Positions 14,789-25,500 of a stretch of DNA of 33,254 nucleotides are shown in pieces. The notes beneath the pieces were generated by a model. It made no database searches, was not told the DNA's origin, and saw nothing but the letters and a program-made list of their open reading frames with translations. Location: IMG/VR virus record IMGVR_UViG_3300046327_000041, positions 1-33,254 of that record, one strand, 5' to 3'. A program made the position numbers and the translations under genes. The stretch is from a virus. Each line of letters opens with the position of its first letter. Within the stretch, counting starts at the first letter, position 1.

Positions 14789-17363
14789 AGAATTTTATAA
14801 CAGTTCTTAATGTAACTGTTTGGTCTGCTGTAGGCGTAAACGCTTGTTTGTTATCAATAAACAAGATATGACCAGAATACTTATCTGCAGTTGGAGGAGT
14901 AACTCCAGAACATGCGAATGTTTGTCCAGTAGGATTAACAAATACAGTTCCAACAACTGGGGCATAGTTATCTAGTGATTGTATCAACATACCAGTAGTT
15001 GTAGTAGAAACAATACGGAAACGACGTGCAGAATCACCAACAGTCAACAACATATCTGGTTTAAATGCTGCTGTATCAACAAAACCTGTGACTACATAAC
15101 ATGCAGAAGCAAGTGCTGTTTTTAGGTTACCGTACTGTCCAAACTGACGAGGGTTTTTAATAATACCTAACTGACGGAAATCGTTGTTAACGTTAAATCC
15201 TTGGTTGGTGTCTTTAGAAATATTAGTATAGAACATAAGAGTTCTAGCAAACATACCAGTAATTGGATCTTTACCATGCCCACCGAATGGTGCCATGATA
15301 GCACGAGCCTTAGCTCCAAACCCACCACCAGAAATTGTGACAGTAGCCCAACGATATCCAGTACCATAACCTCCAACGACTAATTTCTTAACGGCACCAC
15401 CTTCAATGATAGCAGTAGCCGTTGCGCCTTGACCATCTCCATCAATAGTAATAGTTGGGTTTTCACCGTAACCAAACCCACCAGAAATCACTGGATACGC
15501 CATGACACGACCATCTGGAGTCAACAACTCTGTGTTTGCTTGCATAGTATTGATATCACCTGGAGACAAGTCAGCTGAAATAACAGCATTGGTACCATCT
15601 CCTTGCACTACCAAGTTGGCGTAAGTATAACCAACACCACCATTGTCGATTTGCACGCTGTCAATCTGTCCATTTGAGATAATTGGAATCAACTTAGCTT
15701 CAGACTTAAGACCGACGAAATAACCAGTTGCACCTGCTCCACCAGAAACTGGTTGGATTTGAATATTTGGTAAAGTCGAGTAACCTGACCCGTACTTTAA
15801 AACAACAGTACCTGTGGCTGGTGACCCAACATATGTCAGTGTAGCAGTACCATTGGTTGCTGCACCACTTGTGTGTGTCGGCGCAACAGTACTAGTTGTT
15901 CCTTGAGATGTTACTGTGTATAAACGGCTAGAATAAAATATTTGTGTGCCAACTGTATATGTAGTAGATGGTGCCCACTGTGTACCAAAGTTGGCAGTAG
16001 GAATAGAAGTATACAATTCACCAGAATCAGAAACATAAACTTTCTGAACGCCAGTACCATTCATCACAACAGCACCAACGAATCCGTTACCCCCACCACC
16101 AGTTAATGTTATAGATGGAGCAGAAGTATATCCAGAACCTGGATTCGTAATGTTAACATCTAAAACAGAACCATTTAGTGTAATACCAGTAACTGCACCT
16201 GAAGATACGTTTACTGTTCCAGTAGCACGAGTACCAATATACTTTAATGACGCAGTGCCATTTGATACTATACCAGATTTATGGGTCGGTGCTGGAGAAG
16301 CGAGAGTTCCAGAAACTGTAGCTTCATACAAGTTGTTGTTATACTCAACTTTTTGACCCAATAGAATACCGACACCATTTGTCCAAGAGTTTGCACCTGC
16401 AAATGGAGGAGCAATAGTGATAGTAGCACCTGAAGTATAACCAGTTCCAGGCGCAGAAATTTGAACGTTCTGTAATAATAATGGATCAGATTCACGATAC
16501 CCGTCACCAGATACAGAGATTGATGCGAATGTGTAGTTTTGTCCACTGTTTTCTAAAACAACGTTTAAAATCTCACCATTGGAGTAAAACTGAGAACGGA
16601 TAGAGTTCACAACTGGCATGTAAACATCAGTTAAGAATTTGTTGCGCAGGGCGATTGGAATACTATACAAGTATTTCCACATATACCCGTCTGGCATATT
16701 AACTGGATCTACAACAGTTCCGATTGGCTTGTAAGTAGAAATAGCATTGTTGTTATTGTCCAGACACTTGTACACGTTGTACTCGTCTGTCATAACGACA
16801 CAGTTAATGTCTTCTAATCTTTGAGCACCTGAGTATGCAATAGCAGTTGTAGCTAAAGCTGATGCTCCTTCGCCACCACCACCTGTAATTGTTACTGTAG
16901 GTGTAGAAGTATATCCTCTGCCACGAGAAACCATATCAATAGAAACTACAACACCATCAAGTACTGTTGGAACGGCGACGGCACCAGTTCCACCACCACC
17001 TGTAATACTGACAGAAGGTGGATCTGAATACCCATATCCACCTGAAACTAGATTAATACCTTGAACTTCATCACTGTACTGATCATCATACATATCCCAA
17101 ATTTGACCAGTAACCCAGTCTACACGTGGAATGACGAATGATACGTCTGTACTCTTAATTTCTTTTAGAGTGATAATTTCGTTACGTGTTTTTAATTCAT
17201 AGTCGAAACTATCAATTGGATATGGAGGAGTTGTATCGTCCACCCAATTAACAGTTCTTCCTAAAAAGTAGTAGTAACGGGCATTTCGGTTCTGAATCTC
17301 ATCGAACAGTGCCTCTGCAATAGAGTTATGTAGCGGAGACTTCAGTAAAGAAGATGAGCTCAT
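14787..17363 (-). CDS. gp8: Baseplate wedge protein gp8, enlarged by Gly-rich repeats
   Basis: An 858-residue protein, against about 334 in T4 gp8. The core is visible in pieces: YYYFLGRTVNW (31-40) with PPYPIDS, FVIPRVDWVTGQIWDMYDD (77-94), YNVYKCLDN, MPDGYMWKYLYSIP (223-236), and near the end NNDFRQLGIIKNPRQFG (726-742) and ILFIDNKQAFT. Between them are about eight repeats of the form GxGYTxxPxVxITGGGGxGA (near residues 108, 148, 306, 409, 524, 574, 628 and 665), and two Trp/Tyr modules at about 322-383 and 462-518 containing APTHxSG and NGTAxLxYxG, which look like small carbohydrate-binding domains. gp8 is part of the wedge that links to the fibre network. The added modules probably face outwards. 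It lies downstream of gp6 and the gp7-position gene, in T4 order. Confidence 0.8.
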   Translation of the reverse strand: MSSSSLLKSPLHNSIAEALFDEIQNRNARYYYFLGRTVNWVDDTTPPYPIDSFDYELKTRNEIITLKEIKSTDVSFVIPRVDWVTGQIWDMYDDQYSDEVQGINLVSGGYGYSDPPSVSITGGGGTGAVAVPTVLDGVVVSIDMVSRGRGYTSTPTVTITGGGGEGASALATTAIAYSGAQRLEDINCVVMTDEYNVYKCLDNNNNAISTYKPIGTVVDPVNMPDGYMWKYLYSIPIALRNKFLTDVYMPVVNSIRSQFYSNGEILNVVLENSGQNYTFASISVSGDGYRESDPLLLQNVQISAPGTGYTSGATITIAPPFAGANSWTNGVGILLGQKVEYNNNLYEATVSGTLASPAPTHKSGIVSNGTASLKYIGTRATGTVNVSSGAVTGITLNGSVLDVNITNPGSGYTSAPSITLTGGGGNGFVGAVVMNGTGVQKVYVSDSGELYTSIPTANFGTQWAPSTTYTVGTQIFYSSRLYTVTSQGTTSTVAPTHTSGAATNGTATLTYVGSPATGTVVLKYGSGYSTLPNIQIQPVSGGAGATGYFVGLKSEAKLIPIISNGQIDSVQIDNGGVGYTYANLVVQGDGTNAVISADLSPGDINTMQANTELLTPDGRVMAYPVISGGFGYGENPTITIDGDGQGATATAIIEGGAVKKLVVGGYGTGYRWATVTISGGGFGAKARAIMAPFGGHGKDPITGMFARTLMFYTNISKDTNQGFNVNNDFRQLGIIKNPRQFGQYGNLKTALASACYVVTGFVDTAAFKPDMLLTVGDSARRFRIVSTTTTGMLIQSLDNYAPVVGTVFVNPTGQTFACSGVTPPTADKYSGHILFIDNKQAFTPTADQTVTLRTVIKF

Positions 17364-17379
17364 TGAATTTACCTAAAAA

Positions 17380-17832
17380 TTAGCTTACTGTAACAACCCA
17401 AGTGATAGCGATAGAGTCGCCAGCTGCCTTGTTAACAACTGGGAAAGTTGTGCGGCATAGCATTGTACCTGAAGAGTTGGCATTAAAAATACCAGCTTCA
17501 GTAATGGCACCAGTACCTGTACCAGCTGGGAAAGTAGCTGTAGCAGTAACTTGGTTAGATGAAGATGAGAAAGAAGCTAATGCTACACGACCAGCTTCAA
17601 CACCTAGAGTAGTATTACCTACAGCTGGAGTTGCAGTACCAGTACCGATAGCCATATAACCCATAACTGTTGGGATAGATGATCCCTGCATACGAGCAGC
17701 GATATAAGTCTTACCTGCAGAAACAACTAAGTTCTTAACTTTGTGTTCTTCTTTTACATTACCAGCTGCGTCCAATAGTTGGATCTTTACTTCACCTGTA
17801 GCTAGTAAGTCGTCTTGTTGTTGAAATTCCAT
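17380..17832 (-). CDS. Small tail/fibre-associated structural protein
   Basis: A 150-residue protein. It begins with VKIQLLDAAGNVKEEHKVKN, then LVVSAGKTYIAARM, MGYMAIGTGTATP, GNTTLGVEAGRVAL, ITEAGIFNA and CRTTFPVVNKAAGDSIAITW. This is a conserved phage virion domain (a beta sandwich often found alone or at fibre bases). It sits between the gp7-position and gp8 genes, 12 to 16 bases from each. The role is structural; nothing suggests an enzyme. A similar domain can occur in tail-collar fibre proteins, so the exact location is not settled. Confidence 0.65.
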   Translation of the reverse strand: MEFQQQDDLLATGEVKIQLLDAAGNVKEEHKVKNLVVSAGKTYIAARMQGSSIPTVMGYMAIGTGTATPAVGNTTLGVEAGRVALASFSSSSNQVTATATFPAGTGTGAITEAGIFNANSSGTMLCRTTFPVVNKAAGDSIAITWVVTVS

Positions 17833-17844
17833 ATAATTCTCCTG

Positions 17845-20049
17845 TTAGATTGTAATTGCCTCGCCGACATATAACCCACTATCATTTAAGAAGAAGCCAG
17901 CCTCTCCGTATGGGTTAAGTTCAAGTAAACCGCCAGAGTCTACTGCTGCGGCATTATCGTCACCACCATAGTATGTCGGATCTATAGTGGTCGTATAAAC
18001 AAATGCTGGTGTCGTTCTATTTAGGTCTGTAGGACTTGTTGCGTCAGTGTCCGACATAACAACTTGTTCTAGATCTTGGTCATTACCATTATTTAAGTAG
18101 TGATTGGCTTCGAGTAATTTGTTAAAATCGAATACATCAGCACCAATTCTAGTTGCGCCACCAGCATATCCAATAGCTTGTTCAACCATTGTAGCAGTTT
18201 CATTATCATATGCTAAATCATAATTTAAATGGGTTGCGTCAAGTAATTTAGTTTGATCAAAATATGGAACAGTACGAGATCCATTAGATCCAACTGTGTC
18301 TAAAGTGAATACAGATTCAGAGTCTACTGTAGTTCCATCATTAATAACGTGATTTAGAGTGAGCGCCTTTACCGTATCGAAATATGGCATTATTCTGGTA
18401 GAATCAGTCACATCACCACCGTCAGCTAATGAAATAGACTGCGGTTCGACATTTCCATCATAATTTAAGTTGGTGCCATCAATAGGTTTAGACAATGTTA
18501 GATATGGCATTGTTCTGGTTCCATCCAGAGTCAATCCTGTTTCTACCATTGTTACATAATGTCCTTCAACTGCACCGTCAAAGTTGGCTGTCTGATCATC
18601 AAAATACTTACCAAAATCTTTAATCTCAGTTAAAGCATCAATAGTAACTTCATCTTGAACTGTAACCGCCAAAATCTTAACTAATGATTCCAGAGCTAAA
18701 CTAACATCAAATTCATTACGAATATCATATTCACCAAATATGGCCATACCAGCAGGATGAATCAAATTCTTAACTGCAGTCTTGTAAGAGTCAAGAGCCT
18801 CATCGATCTTAATAACATAAGAGTATGCTTGATAGTAACGACTATCTTGGATATAGATAGCATCATCTAAGAAGCCATCGTTATTAACGTAGTAACCTGG
18901 ATATTTTGCAAGAGGTCCAAGAGAACATTTGATAATCGCTGGATCGTTATCTGTGATAGTAGAGTCTACGCTAGAGATACCAAATTCACGTAGAACCAAA
19001 CCAGCAAATGTGCCGTCTAGTGCTGGTCCACCAGTCTCACCAACACCTGCCATGTTATAGTCTGCTGTGTTAATTGTACCAGATTCAGCAAAACCATCTA
19101 GTCTTTCGCTAATACTCAATGTAGATAGAGTTCCACCAATTTGTGGTGTATCGATACGTTGAATAATAGTACCAGCTGTTCCAGCAACATCTTGACCAGA
19201 TTTAGCAGAAATTGTAGTTGTAAAATCTGTCGTATAACCGACACCATACTTAATAAATTGTCCTTGTGCGATACCACCGTTAGAATCGACACGAGAGATC
19301 TTCAAGATGGAACCATATCCATCAAAGTTCTTAATGTTATATAAGTCACCAATTTTAAAACCAGATCCAGGTTTCTGAATCTCTAGTTGCGATGTTGTGG
19401 CTAGAATCTCACCAGTAAAGTAGGTGCCAGCAGCGTCATCACGATAACGAAGTCTATCTCCGACTGAAATATTACCAAAGAATCGACGATCGATGTAATA
19501 TTCGTAAACGTTATCTGCAATGTTAACTACACGATCAATTTCAACTTCAACGTATTGACGACGATCGACTAGAACACGAATAATCTTGTTTGGTGTGACA
19601 ACGTCAACTAACTTACCGATTGGATCATTTGGATGACCAGTAAGAATCTTAACGAAAACAGAAACGTCTTGATTCCACTTACCATCAGAAGCACGGAGCA
19701 TCTGCTTGGCAGGATATTCAACCGTAACTTCTTTATTGAATAGAATACGAAATAGTAACTTAAAAGAAGCCTCAGAACCTTTGGCACCGTAGTGTTCTTT
19801 GATATGCTCCATTAAGAAGCGAGGTTCTACTGTAGTATAAGGTAGCTTAGAAGCTAACTCATCTTTAAAATATCTAATGAATGAATCTAAGGTCTTGTCC
19901 AGATCTCGAAGATCTTCTAAGTCCTGTTGAGTTGTTCCAAGATAATCATAATACGCTTGCAAGAATGATACAAACGCAGGATAATCTGATCTTACGAATT
20001 CAGGTAGCTGCGACGCTACCAGAGATGATAACTTTGGCTTGGTAAGCAT
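17845..20049 (-). CDS. Baseplate wedge-associated protein at the gp7 position
   Basis: A 734-residue protein. The N-terminal part (LVASQLPEFVRSDYPAFVSF, then LQAYYDYL, LDKTLDSFIRYFKDELA, YGAKGSEASFKLLFRILFNK and VEYPAKQMLRASDG) is a well-conserved T4-like marine phage domain found directly after gp6. The middle is beta-rich. The region around residues 400-450 (SYVIKIDEALDSYKTAVKNL, IHPAGMAIFGEY) is also typical. The last 260 residues carry degenerate repeats with TRxMPY and HLNYD. The start overlaps the gp6 stop (TAATG). Position and size suggest the wedge initiator gp7 or a functional substitute, but similarity to T4 gp7 is not obvious, so no symbol is given. Confidence 0.65.
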   Translation of the reverse strand: MLTKPKLSSLVASQLPEFVRSDYPAFVSFLQAYYDYLGTTQQDLEDLRDLDKTLDSFIRYFKDELASKLPYTTVEPRFLMEHIKEHYGAKGSEASFKLLFRILFNKEVTVEYPAKQMLRASDGKWNQDVSVFVKILTGHPNDPIGKLVDVVTPNKIIRVLVDRRQYVEVEIDRVVNIADNVYEYYIDRRFFGNISVGDRLRYRDDAAGTYFTGEILATTSQLEIQKPGSGFKIGDLYNIKNFDGYGSILKISRVDSNGGIAQGQFIKYGVGYTTDFTTTISAKSGQDVAGTAGTIIQRIDTPQIGGTLSTLSISERLDGFAESGTINTADYNMAGVGETGGPALDGTFAGLVLREFGISSVDSTITDNDPAIIKCSLGPLAKYPGYYVNNDGFLDDAIYIQDSRYYQAYSYVIKIDEALDSYKTAVKNLIHPAGMAIFGEYDIRNEFDVSLALESLVKILAVTVQDEVTIDALTEIKDFGKYFDDQTANFDGAVEGHYVTMVETGLTLDGTRTMPYLTLSKPIDGTNLNYDGNVEPQSISLADGGDVTDSTRIMPYFDTVKALTLNHVINDGTTVDSESVFTLDTVGSNGSRTVPYFDQTKLLDATHLNYDLAYDNETATMVEQAIGYAGGATRIGADVFDFNKLLEANHYLNNGNDQDLEQVVMSDTDATSPTDLNRTTPAFVYTTTIDPTYYGGDDNAAAVDSGGLLELNPYGEAGFFLNDSGLYVGEAITI
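17950..18640 (-). repeat. Degenerate protein repeats in C-terminal part of gp7-position gene
   Basis: About five units of 40-45 residues share the pattern 'TR(T/I)MPY..., K.L...HLNYDG...E...' (seen as TRTMPYLTLSK, TRIMPYFDTVK, SRTVPYFDQTK, TRIGADVFDFNK and NRTTPAFVY). Units are diverged at DNA level, so the expansion is old. Boundaries are approximate. Confidence 0.6.
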
Positions 20050-21881
20050 TATGAGCGACTAGAAGTAAACTGATAATTGTATCCACCACGTAAGTCACCA
20101 GATGCTGTCTTATCAGCAATCGCAGTAATCTTCAAGTGGTCTAGTGCAATTTCTGCAACTTGCGTTAGGGCAGAAACAACGTCGTTAGATTGTGGGGCGA
20201 TAGAAAGTTCAAAATCAACATCTGCTAGAGCAGTAATGTGCAAGTTCTTAATATCAACGATACCTTTAGAGTAATCAATCGTACCAATTTGGTCATTAAC
20301 GACAATTTTAGTAGCATTAGTTCCGAGACGATACAAACGCACATAACGAATACCATCATCATCCAAATAATGTACTTGATCTGAACCAGCAATGTAGAAT
20401 CCAGTTGACTGGAATGATTCTTCAGCCACACCAGAATAATAGATCGGGTTAATCATATTCAACAGATATTGCGCTGACACATTGTAACGTGGAGTCATCT
20501 TACGACGAAGCAGTACTGTTGTAATATTATTAACAATAGATGGATCAGTCTCATCGATAAGTTTGCTTAACTTAGAGAAACGGAATATACCATCAAATGT
20601 TTGTAAATCAGAATCGTTGTAAGAAATAATTGTCTGACGGACTAAAGTGGCAATTTCAGCAGCAGTGCGAGATGTATCTTGTTCATTGAAATAAACAGTA
20701 ACATCGAGGGCTATGTTAATATATTCTGGGTCTACAATTTGAGGGATAACAGAAACAACGTTACGGTTGCTAAGGATAGAAGAAGTGATGGCAGCTTTCT
20801 GAACTGTAGTCAGTTTAGTTGCATCTTTTGGTTTAATACAGATAAATGTCTTACCATAAACAGGAGGATTATTATCTTCACCACCCCAAACAGAAACAGA
20901 CTTTGCTTCTGGTACGTTAGCGTAAATTAGAGCTTTATAGTCATCTGGAGTTACCGCACGGTTCTGTGCGGCATAGAATTTTGGAGCATTAAAACGGATA
21001 GAGTCATTTGCTTCTTTATCAGATCCATTTGATGCAATTCCAGTAGTTGTTACTGTAACTGTGGCACCAGCAAGAATTGTTGCACCATTATATGAGAATG
21101 CACGAGCGCCATTGGTTGCGTCTAAGCTAGATACAAAATAATCTAAGTGAATAACATTACCTATATCTAAAGCACGACCGATATTACCATCGCCAAATGT
21201 GATTTCATAAAGACCATCATCAATTTCTTTAACCCAAAACGCTTTAGTAACAGGTGTAGCGTTGACTACAGAATCTGTATTCGACCAAGTCTCATACATA
21301 GAAGAAGTTGGGTTTTCTTGAATACGTACTTTTAGAGTGTTGATGTCTACGTTACTGTTTGGTATAATGTAACGAGAACCAGCAGAAGCCGTATATTTAA
21401 AGTTTAGTGGGCGACCTTCTGTGATTTCTAAATTTGTAAAAGTATATACGTTATTAGAACGAGTAGTAGTTACTGAACCTGTATTATAGAACGTGTATTG
21501 AGTTCCATCTACATTAGTGGTAAATTCTGAGTATGCAGGTAATGTGATTGTAGAGGGTGAGTTAACTCCACCAGAAACCGTTACTGTCACAATAGCCTTG
21601 GCACATGATGCAGAACGTGGTGTATATCCAAGCATTTTAGCAAGAGAAACAATACTGTTACGCTTGCGTGCTGAGTCTAAAAACATTTCATTAATAGCCA
21701 TGTTATTATACAGGGCATTATAATGAGTATTATATGCTAAGACATCTAGTAAGACAGACATGGCAGAACCTTCGAAGTCGTAGTCCTGAAACTGTTCTTG
21801 TCCCTTTAGGAAGTTCTTTAGGTTAGACTTGATATTATCAAAGTCTAACTCTGTTACATTGATTTTCTTATTGGATGCCAT
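20049..21881 (-). CDS. gp6: Baseplate wedge protein gp6
   Basis: A 610-residue protein, close to T4 gp6 (about 660). The N-terminus has ELDFDNIKSNLKNFLKGQEQ, FQDYDFEGSAMSVLLDVLAY and NTHYNALYNNMAINEMFLDS, followed by SLAKMLGYTPRSA, which is the gp6 (Baseplate_J-type) signature. The mid region has IRFNAPKFYAAQNRAVTPDD and YKAL, also typical of gpJ/gp6 proteins, then VSVWGGEDNNPP. gp6 dimers form the wedge ring that drives the change of baseplate shape on adsorption. The start follows the gp25 stop directly (TAA then ATG), in the conserved 25-6 order. Assignment is strong. Confidence 0.93.
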   Translation of the reverse strand: MASNKKINVTELDFDNIKSNLKNFLKGQEQFQDYDFEGSAMSVLLDVLAYNTHYNALYNNMAINEMFLDSARKRNSIVSLAKMLGYTPRSASCAKAIVTVTVSGGVNSPSTITLPAYSEFTTNVDGTQYTFYNTGSVTTTRSNNVYTFTNLEITEGRPLNFKYTASAGSRYIIPNSNVDINTLKVRIQENPTSSMYETWSNTDSVVNATPVTKAFWVKEIDDGLYEITFGDGNIGRALDIGNVIHLDYFVSSLDATNGARAFSYNGATILAGATVTVTTTGIASNGSDKEANDSIRFNAPKFYAAQNRAVTPDDYKALIYANVPEAKSVSVWGGEDNNPPVYGKTFICIKPKDATKLTTVQKAAITSSILSNRNVVSVIPQIVDPEYINIALDVTVYFNEQDTSRTAAEIATLVRQTIISYNDSDLQTFDGIFRFSKLSKLIDETDPSIVNNITTVLLRRKMTPRYNVSAQYLLNMINPIYYSGVAEESFQSTGFYIAGSDQVHYLDDDGIRYVRLYRLGTNATKIVVNDQIGTIDYSKGIVDIKNLHITALADVDFELSIAPQSNDVVSALTQVAEIALDHLKITAIADKTASGDLRGGYNYQFTSSRS

Positions 21882-22274
21882 TTATCGTGTTCTCTCTAGC
21901 GTTAAATCAAGAGTTAGTGGTTGGTTTGTATTTAAAATTTGAAACTCTATAGTCACACTAACGTCATATTCATCTTCAGAAACCACTACGATTACGTCTA
22001 GTACTTGAACACGAGGTTCGAAGTTATCGATAGTATCGATGATTGATCTGCGGAGCATAACTTCGAGCATTGGAGTAACTGGCTCGAATAATAATCTTTT
22101 AATTGGGCTACCGATTTCGCTGTGGAATGGTCGCTCATAATTAGCAGTCATAATCAAGTTCTTCAGACTAGTCTTGATAGCGTTCTCATCAAAACGACGT
22201 ACAATATCACCAGTCACTGGGTGAGGAGTGAAATTGAAGTCTAAGTCCGAGAAGATTCTTGTATTTCTTGCCAT
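21882..22274 (-). CDS. gp25: Baseplate wedge protein gp25
   Basis: A 130-residue protein matching T4 gp25 (132) and the GPW/gp25 family. Features seen are the N-terminal DLDFNFTPHPVTGDI, then NLIMTANYERPFHSEIGS (the 'T..gErp..peiG' core), RRSIIDTIDNFEPRV with the conserved EPR triad, and a C-terminal beta strand pair ending in LTLDLTLERTR. gp25 nucleates sheath assembly on the wedge core with gp6 and gp53. The ribosome site is weak and a CCTAAATA box sits too close to act as promoter, so expression is probably by read-through from the PAAR gene. Confidence 0.93.
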   Translation of the reverse strand: MARNTRIFSDLDFNFTPHPVTGDIVRRFDENAIKTSLKNLIMTANYERPFHSEIGSPIKRLLFEPVTPMLEVMLRRSIIDTIDNFEPRVQVLDVIVVVSEDEYDVSVTIEFQILNTNQPLTLDLTLERTR

Positions 22275-22288
22275 ATTGTTTATTTAGG

Positions 22289-22582
22289 TTATTCTATGAA
22301 AGTCTTTGCATTTCCGCTGGAAATTGCATCGCCATCTGCAATTAAATCATCAACTCTTGCAGCCAGATGACCCTCAAAATAAGTCTTTGCAGCACCAGTC
22401 GAAATCTTTCGTTTAACTCCTGTGTGTTGAGGTGATGGTCCATGATCGTCAAACTGGTCACCAATCACACCGATAATATTTCCACCAACATAACTTTTAG
22501 AGCACTGCATAACAGTAAGGGCAGATGGAGGATATCCATCTTGTCCTTTACTCATTGCACCCTTATAAGTTAAGGCTGTCAT
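22289..22582 (-). CDS. PAAR-type spike tip protein (gp5.4-like)
   Basis: A 97-residue protein of the right size for PAAR tips. It has the Pro-, Gly- and His-rich loops of the family: GQDGYPPSALTV, NIIGVIGDQFDDHGP, HTGVKRKISTGAAKTYFEG, LAARVDDLIADGDAISSGN. PAAR proteins cap the beta-helical spike and coordinate a metal ion with His/Cys residues (here His and a Cys at residue 27 are candidates). The gene overlaps the gp5 stop by ATGA (22579-22582), which agrees with the tip binding the gp5 C-terminus. Confidence 0.88.
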   Translation of the reverse strand: MTALTYKGAMSKGQDGYPPSALTVMQCSKSYVGGNIIGVIGDQFDDHGPSPQHTGVKRKISTGAAKTYFEGHLAARVDDLIADGDAISSGNAKTFIE

Positions 22583-25500
22583 ACCCTTTTAGCTTTCGGT
22601 GGAATTGTATCTAGAAGAATAAAACCAGATGGAATACCTTTGGAGTCTCTTTTATATACAGAGTCATTTACCATAGTGAATGCCATCTTACGATTACCTT
22701 GTGGTTTATACGCTGTGTGAATCCATACCGAATCTGTGGCACGATATTCTAAAATTAGTTGATCGTATGTGATTAACTTTTCTAGCTGTTGGACCAGTGC
22801 GTATGTCTTGTTATTACGGTCTGGCAGCATCAACGCTATATCGAAACAGTGACCTTTACAGTGGTCAGAGAATGGTGACTCAGTTGGAACAACACCCTTT
22901 AGACGATATCCAGAAGAAATCTTCCATTGTTTGTTATAACCACCAATACCACCTGGAAGTGCTTCAAGATATGGTTCAAGAATGTTCTGAGCTGACATCG
23001 CCAAGTTACACACAATTTCTTGAACCGTATATACACGTTCTTGTGTGTTTGGACCATCTTTCAGCATCTGATCAACTAGCTTATGCTTACCATTAACACC
23101 ACCATCCATTAACATACCAAGAGTGAAGTTTTTGGATATAGTATAATCATTCGTGAAGTTTTTAGTGCCGTAGATAATTTTGCAATCAACTGGGATCTGC
23201 TTACCAGACCCACCAGATGGTGTTCCAGCTTCTTCTGTGGCTGCTGGCGCTGGAGCGTTTGGTACACCAGCAATTACGGCAGCGTTTGATGCAGCACGTC
23301 CCTCTGGTGTATTGAAGTCTTCTGGCGTTTCGTTCGCAGCTAATTCTTCAGTCTTACGTTCTGGTGGGATTAGATATGGAACAACAGCGTTGATCGGATC
23401 ACCAACAGGCGGTGGTGTTAATTCAACTGGAGATACATCTGTAGCACCAGCGGCACCGTTGCCGAATTGACCTTCAGCGTAGTCTGCAGATAGAGTACCG
23501 CCTGCAAGAAGATCCATAGAACCAGCAGATTCTACATTAACTGTATTACCTTTAGCACTTACAGCACCAGTGCCCTGCATGGTTAAATCTGCATCAGCTA
23601 ACATAGAAACATCATTAGCTTGTACTTTGAATGTACCACCCGCTTTAACAAGGACATCTCCTCCAGCTGCAAAATACATATCGTTTGCAACACCAACGTC
23701 TAGATTATTTCCAACACGGATAGTCGCATTCTGAGCCACTTCGATGTTAGCGTCTGTGCGAGCAAATACGTTTAAGTTGCCATCAACTGTAATGTTACAT
23801 TCGCCACCAACGTGAATACATCCGTTACGTTCCATCAAAGTGAACTTATCACCAACAATGTAGTTAATAACAGAGCCGTTTGGGTCAATCTCTTGATATG
23901 TTCCTGCTCTGTGGTATGTATGAATACGTTCTTGGCCAGGTGTGTCATCAAACTCTTGAATGTGACCAGATTCAGTTTCAAAAACTTTATTATACGGATA
24001 CTGAGCACCAAAAGACGGGATTGGTTGATCCCAAGAGCCCATACCACCTGCTTTTGGCACACCTTTAACGATGCTGGCATCTTTCTTTTCGACGATAGTT
24101 CCATCGATGATACCACGAGCGAGACGGTTAGTATCTGGTTCGTTTAAGTATTCTTTTAGAGGATATTTATTATTTGGGTCACGGAAACCTGTGTTATCTG
24201 TACCACGCTTAATAGATTCTGCAGAAGGTCCAGGGACACCACTATAATCAGCAGCTGGTGCCGCCAGTGGTGCACCAGCATCTTTGTCTACAGCATTACC
24301 TGCCACTGCACCATAGAAATATTCGTAGTATGATGTTTTCTTGGCAGTAATGTCTGGCGAGTTTACGCCAACTGCTTTCTTAGCAGCTAAGAAAAACCCA
24401 GGATGTTCAGTAGGCTTCACACCTTTAGCTACACGATCTTTAATGTAAAGAGCTGCTACCATAGCAGATACATTGATATCAGTATCAAGAGAATCTGGAT
24501 TGTTTACGATGTCGATGTTTAGACCAGCTTCGTTAGCAAGTTTCTGATAACGTGCATAGTTTGCTCTACCAGTTAATTGGATAAAACCACGACCGAAATA
24601 CTTACCACCATCGTCATCTGTCAAATTACCCAAGAAACCTTTACCACGTTTCGTTGGACCATATGCCCATGAAAAGAATTCTGCACGTGTGATACCTTTC
24701 TTAGAAGCATCAGAGTATTTGGCAATATCCTCATCTGTGGCGAATGAATAGATCTGCTTCATACGAGAGGCAGAGTAGTTGTATGATTCTAATTGAGGAA
24801 TCCAAGTAGTCTCGCCGCCTGCAATACCCAAAAGAGCGCACTTTTGTTCTTTGGTTGTCAGACCAACTTTATCGCAAGCTGCAATAAGTGCTTTAATGCC
24901 AGCAGATGACTTAGATGCATCCGAAGTAGATTTTGGTGGAGGGATGGTTGGAATAGAAGTATTCGTGGCAGTCTGAACAGGAGCACCTTGTTGTGACTCA
25001 GCAGATCGAACTGGTGTGCCATCGTTTGTAGTCACAGGTAAACCAGTTGCCGTCATCAAGACACCTTGCAGCTTACTTGTATTAACAGCGTCTAAGTTAG
25101 TGGCAGCAGGTTTGAACGTGATAATGTTCTCGCCATAACCAGTAACAAGTTCACTAATCGTAATTTGCTTTTCGTTATCAATAGTGACAATAATACAGTT
25201 GTCAGATAACCCGAAACCAACAACCTTCATGTTGGCAGTTAATCCCTTAGTGAGATTAGATCGGTTGGTTTCTCTGTCAATAAAGGTTAACTGCTTACCT
25301 GTGACTGGACCATCGATGGTACGCAGTACGATGTCTTTTAAGTTTGATTGTTCATCGAATGGCGTGGCGCTGTCGTCGTCTTCAATAGACTTTGGTGCTG
25401 TTGGAATACCACCAATAGTACCAAGCATAATAGGTTGCTGCTGTGCACCATCTGCGAACATGATGATAACTGTAGAACCCTCAACTGGACCAATTGGAGT

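Noticed and set aside
22281-22288. CCTAAATA as a late promoter for gp25
   Set aside because: The expected transcript start would fall on the gp25 start codon, leaving no leader, and the match has two mismatches.
24163-24170. AATAAATA-like box inside the gp5 gene
   Set aside because: No gene start lies downstream within a useful distance; the bases simply encode part of gp5.
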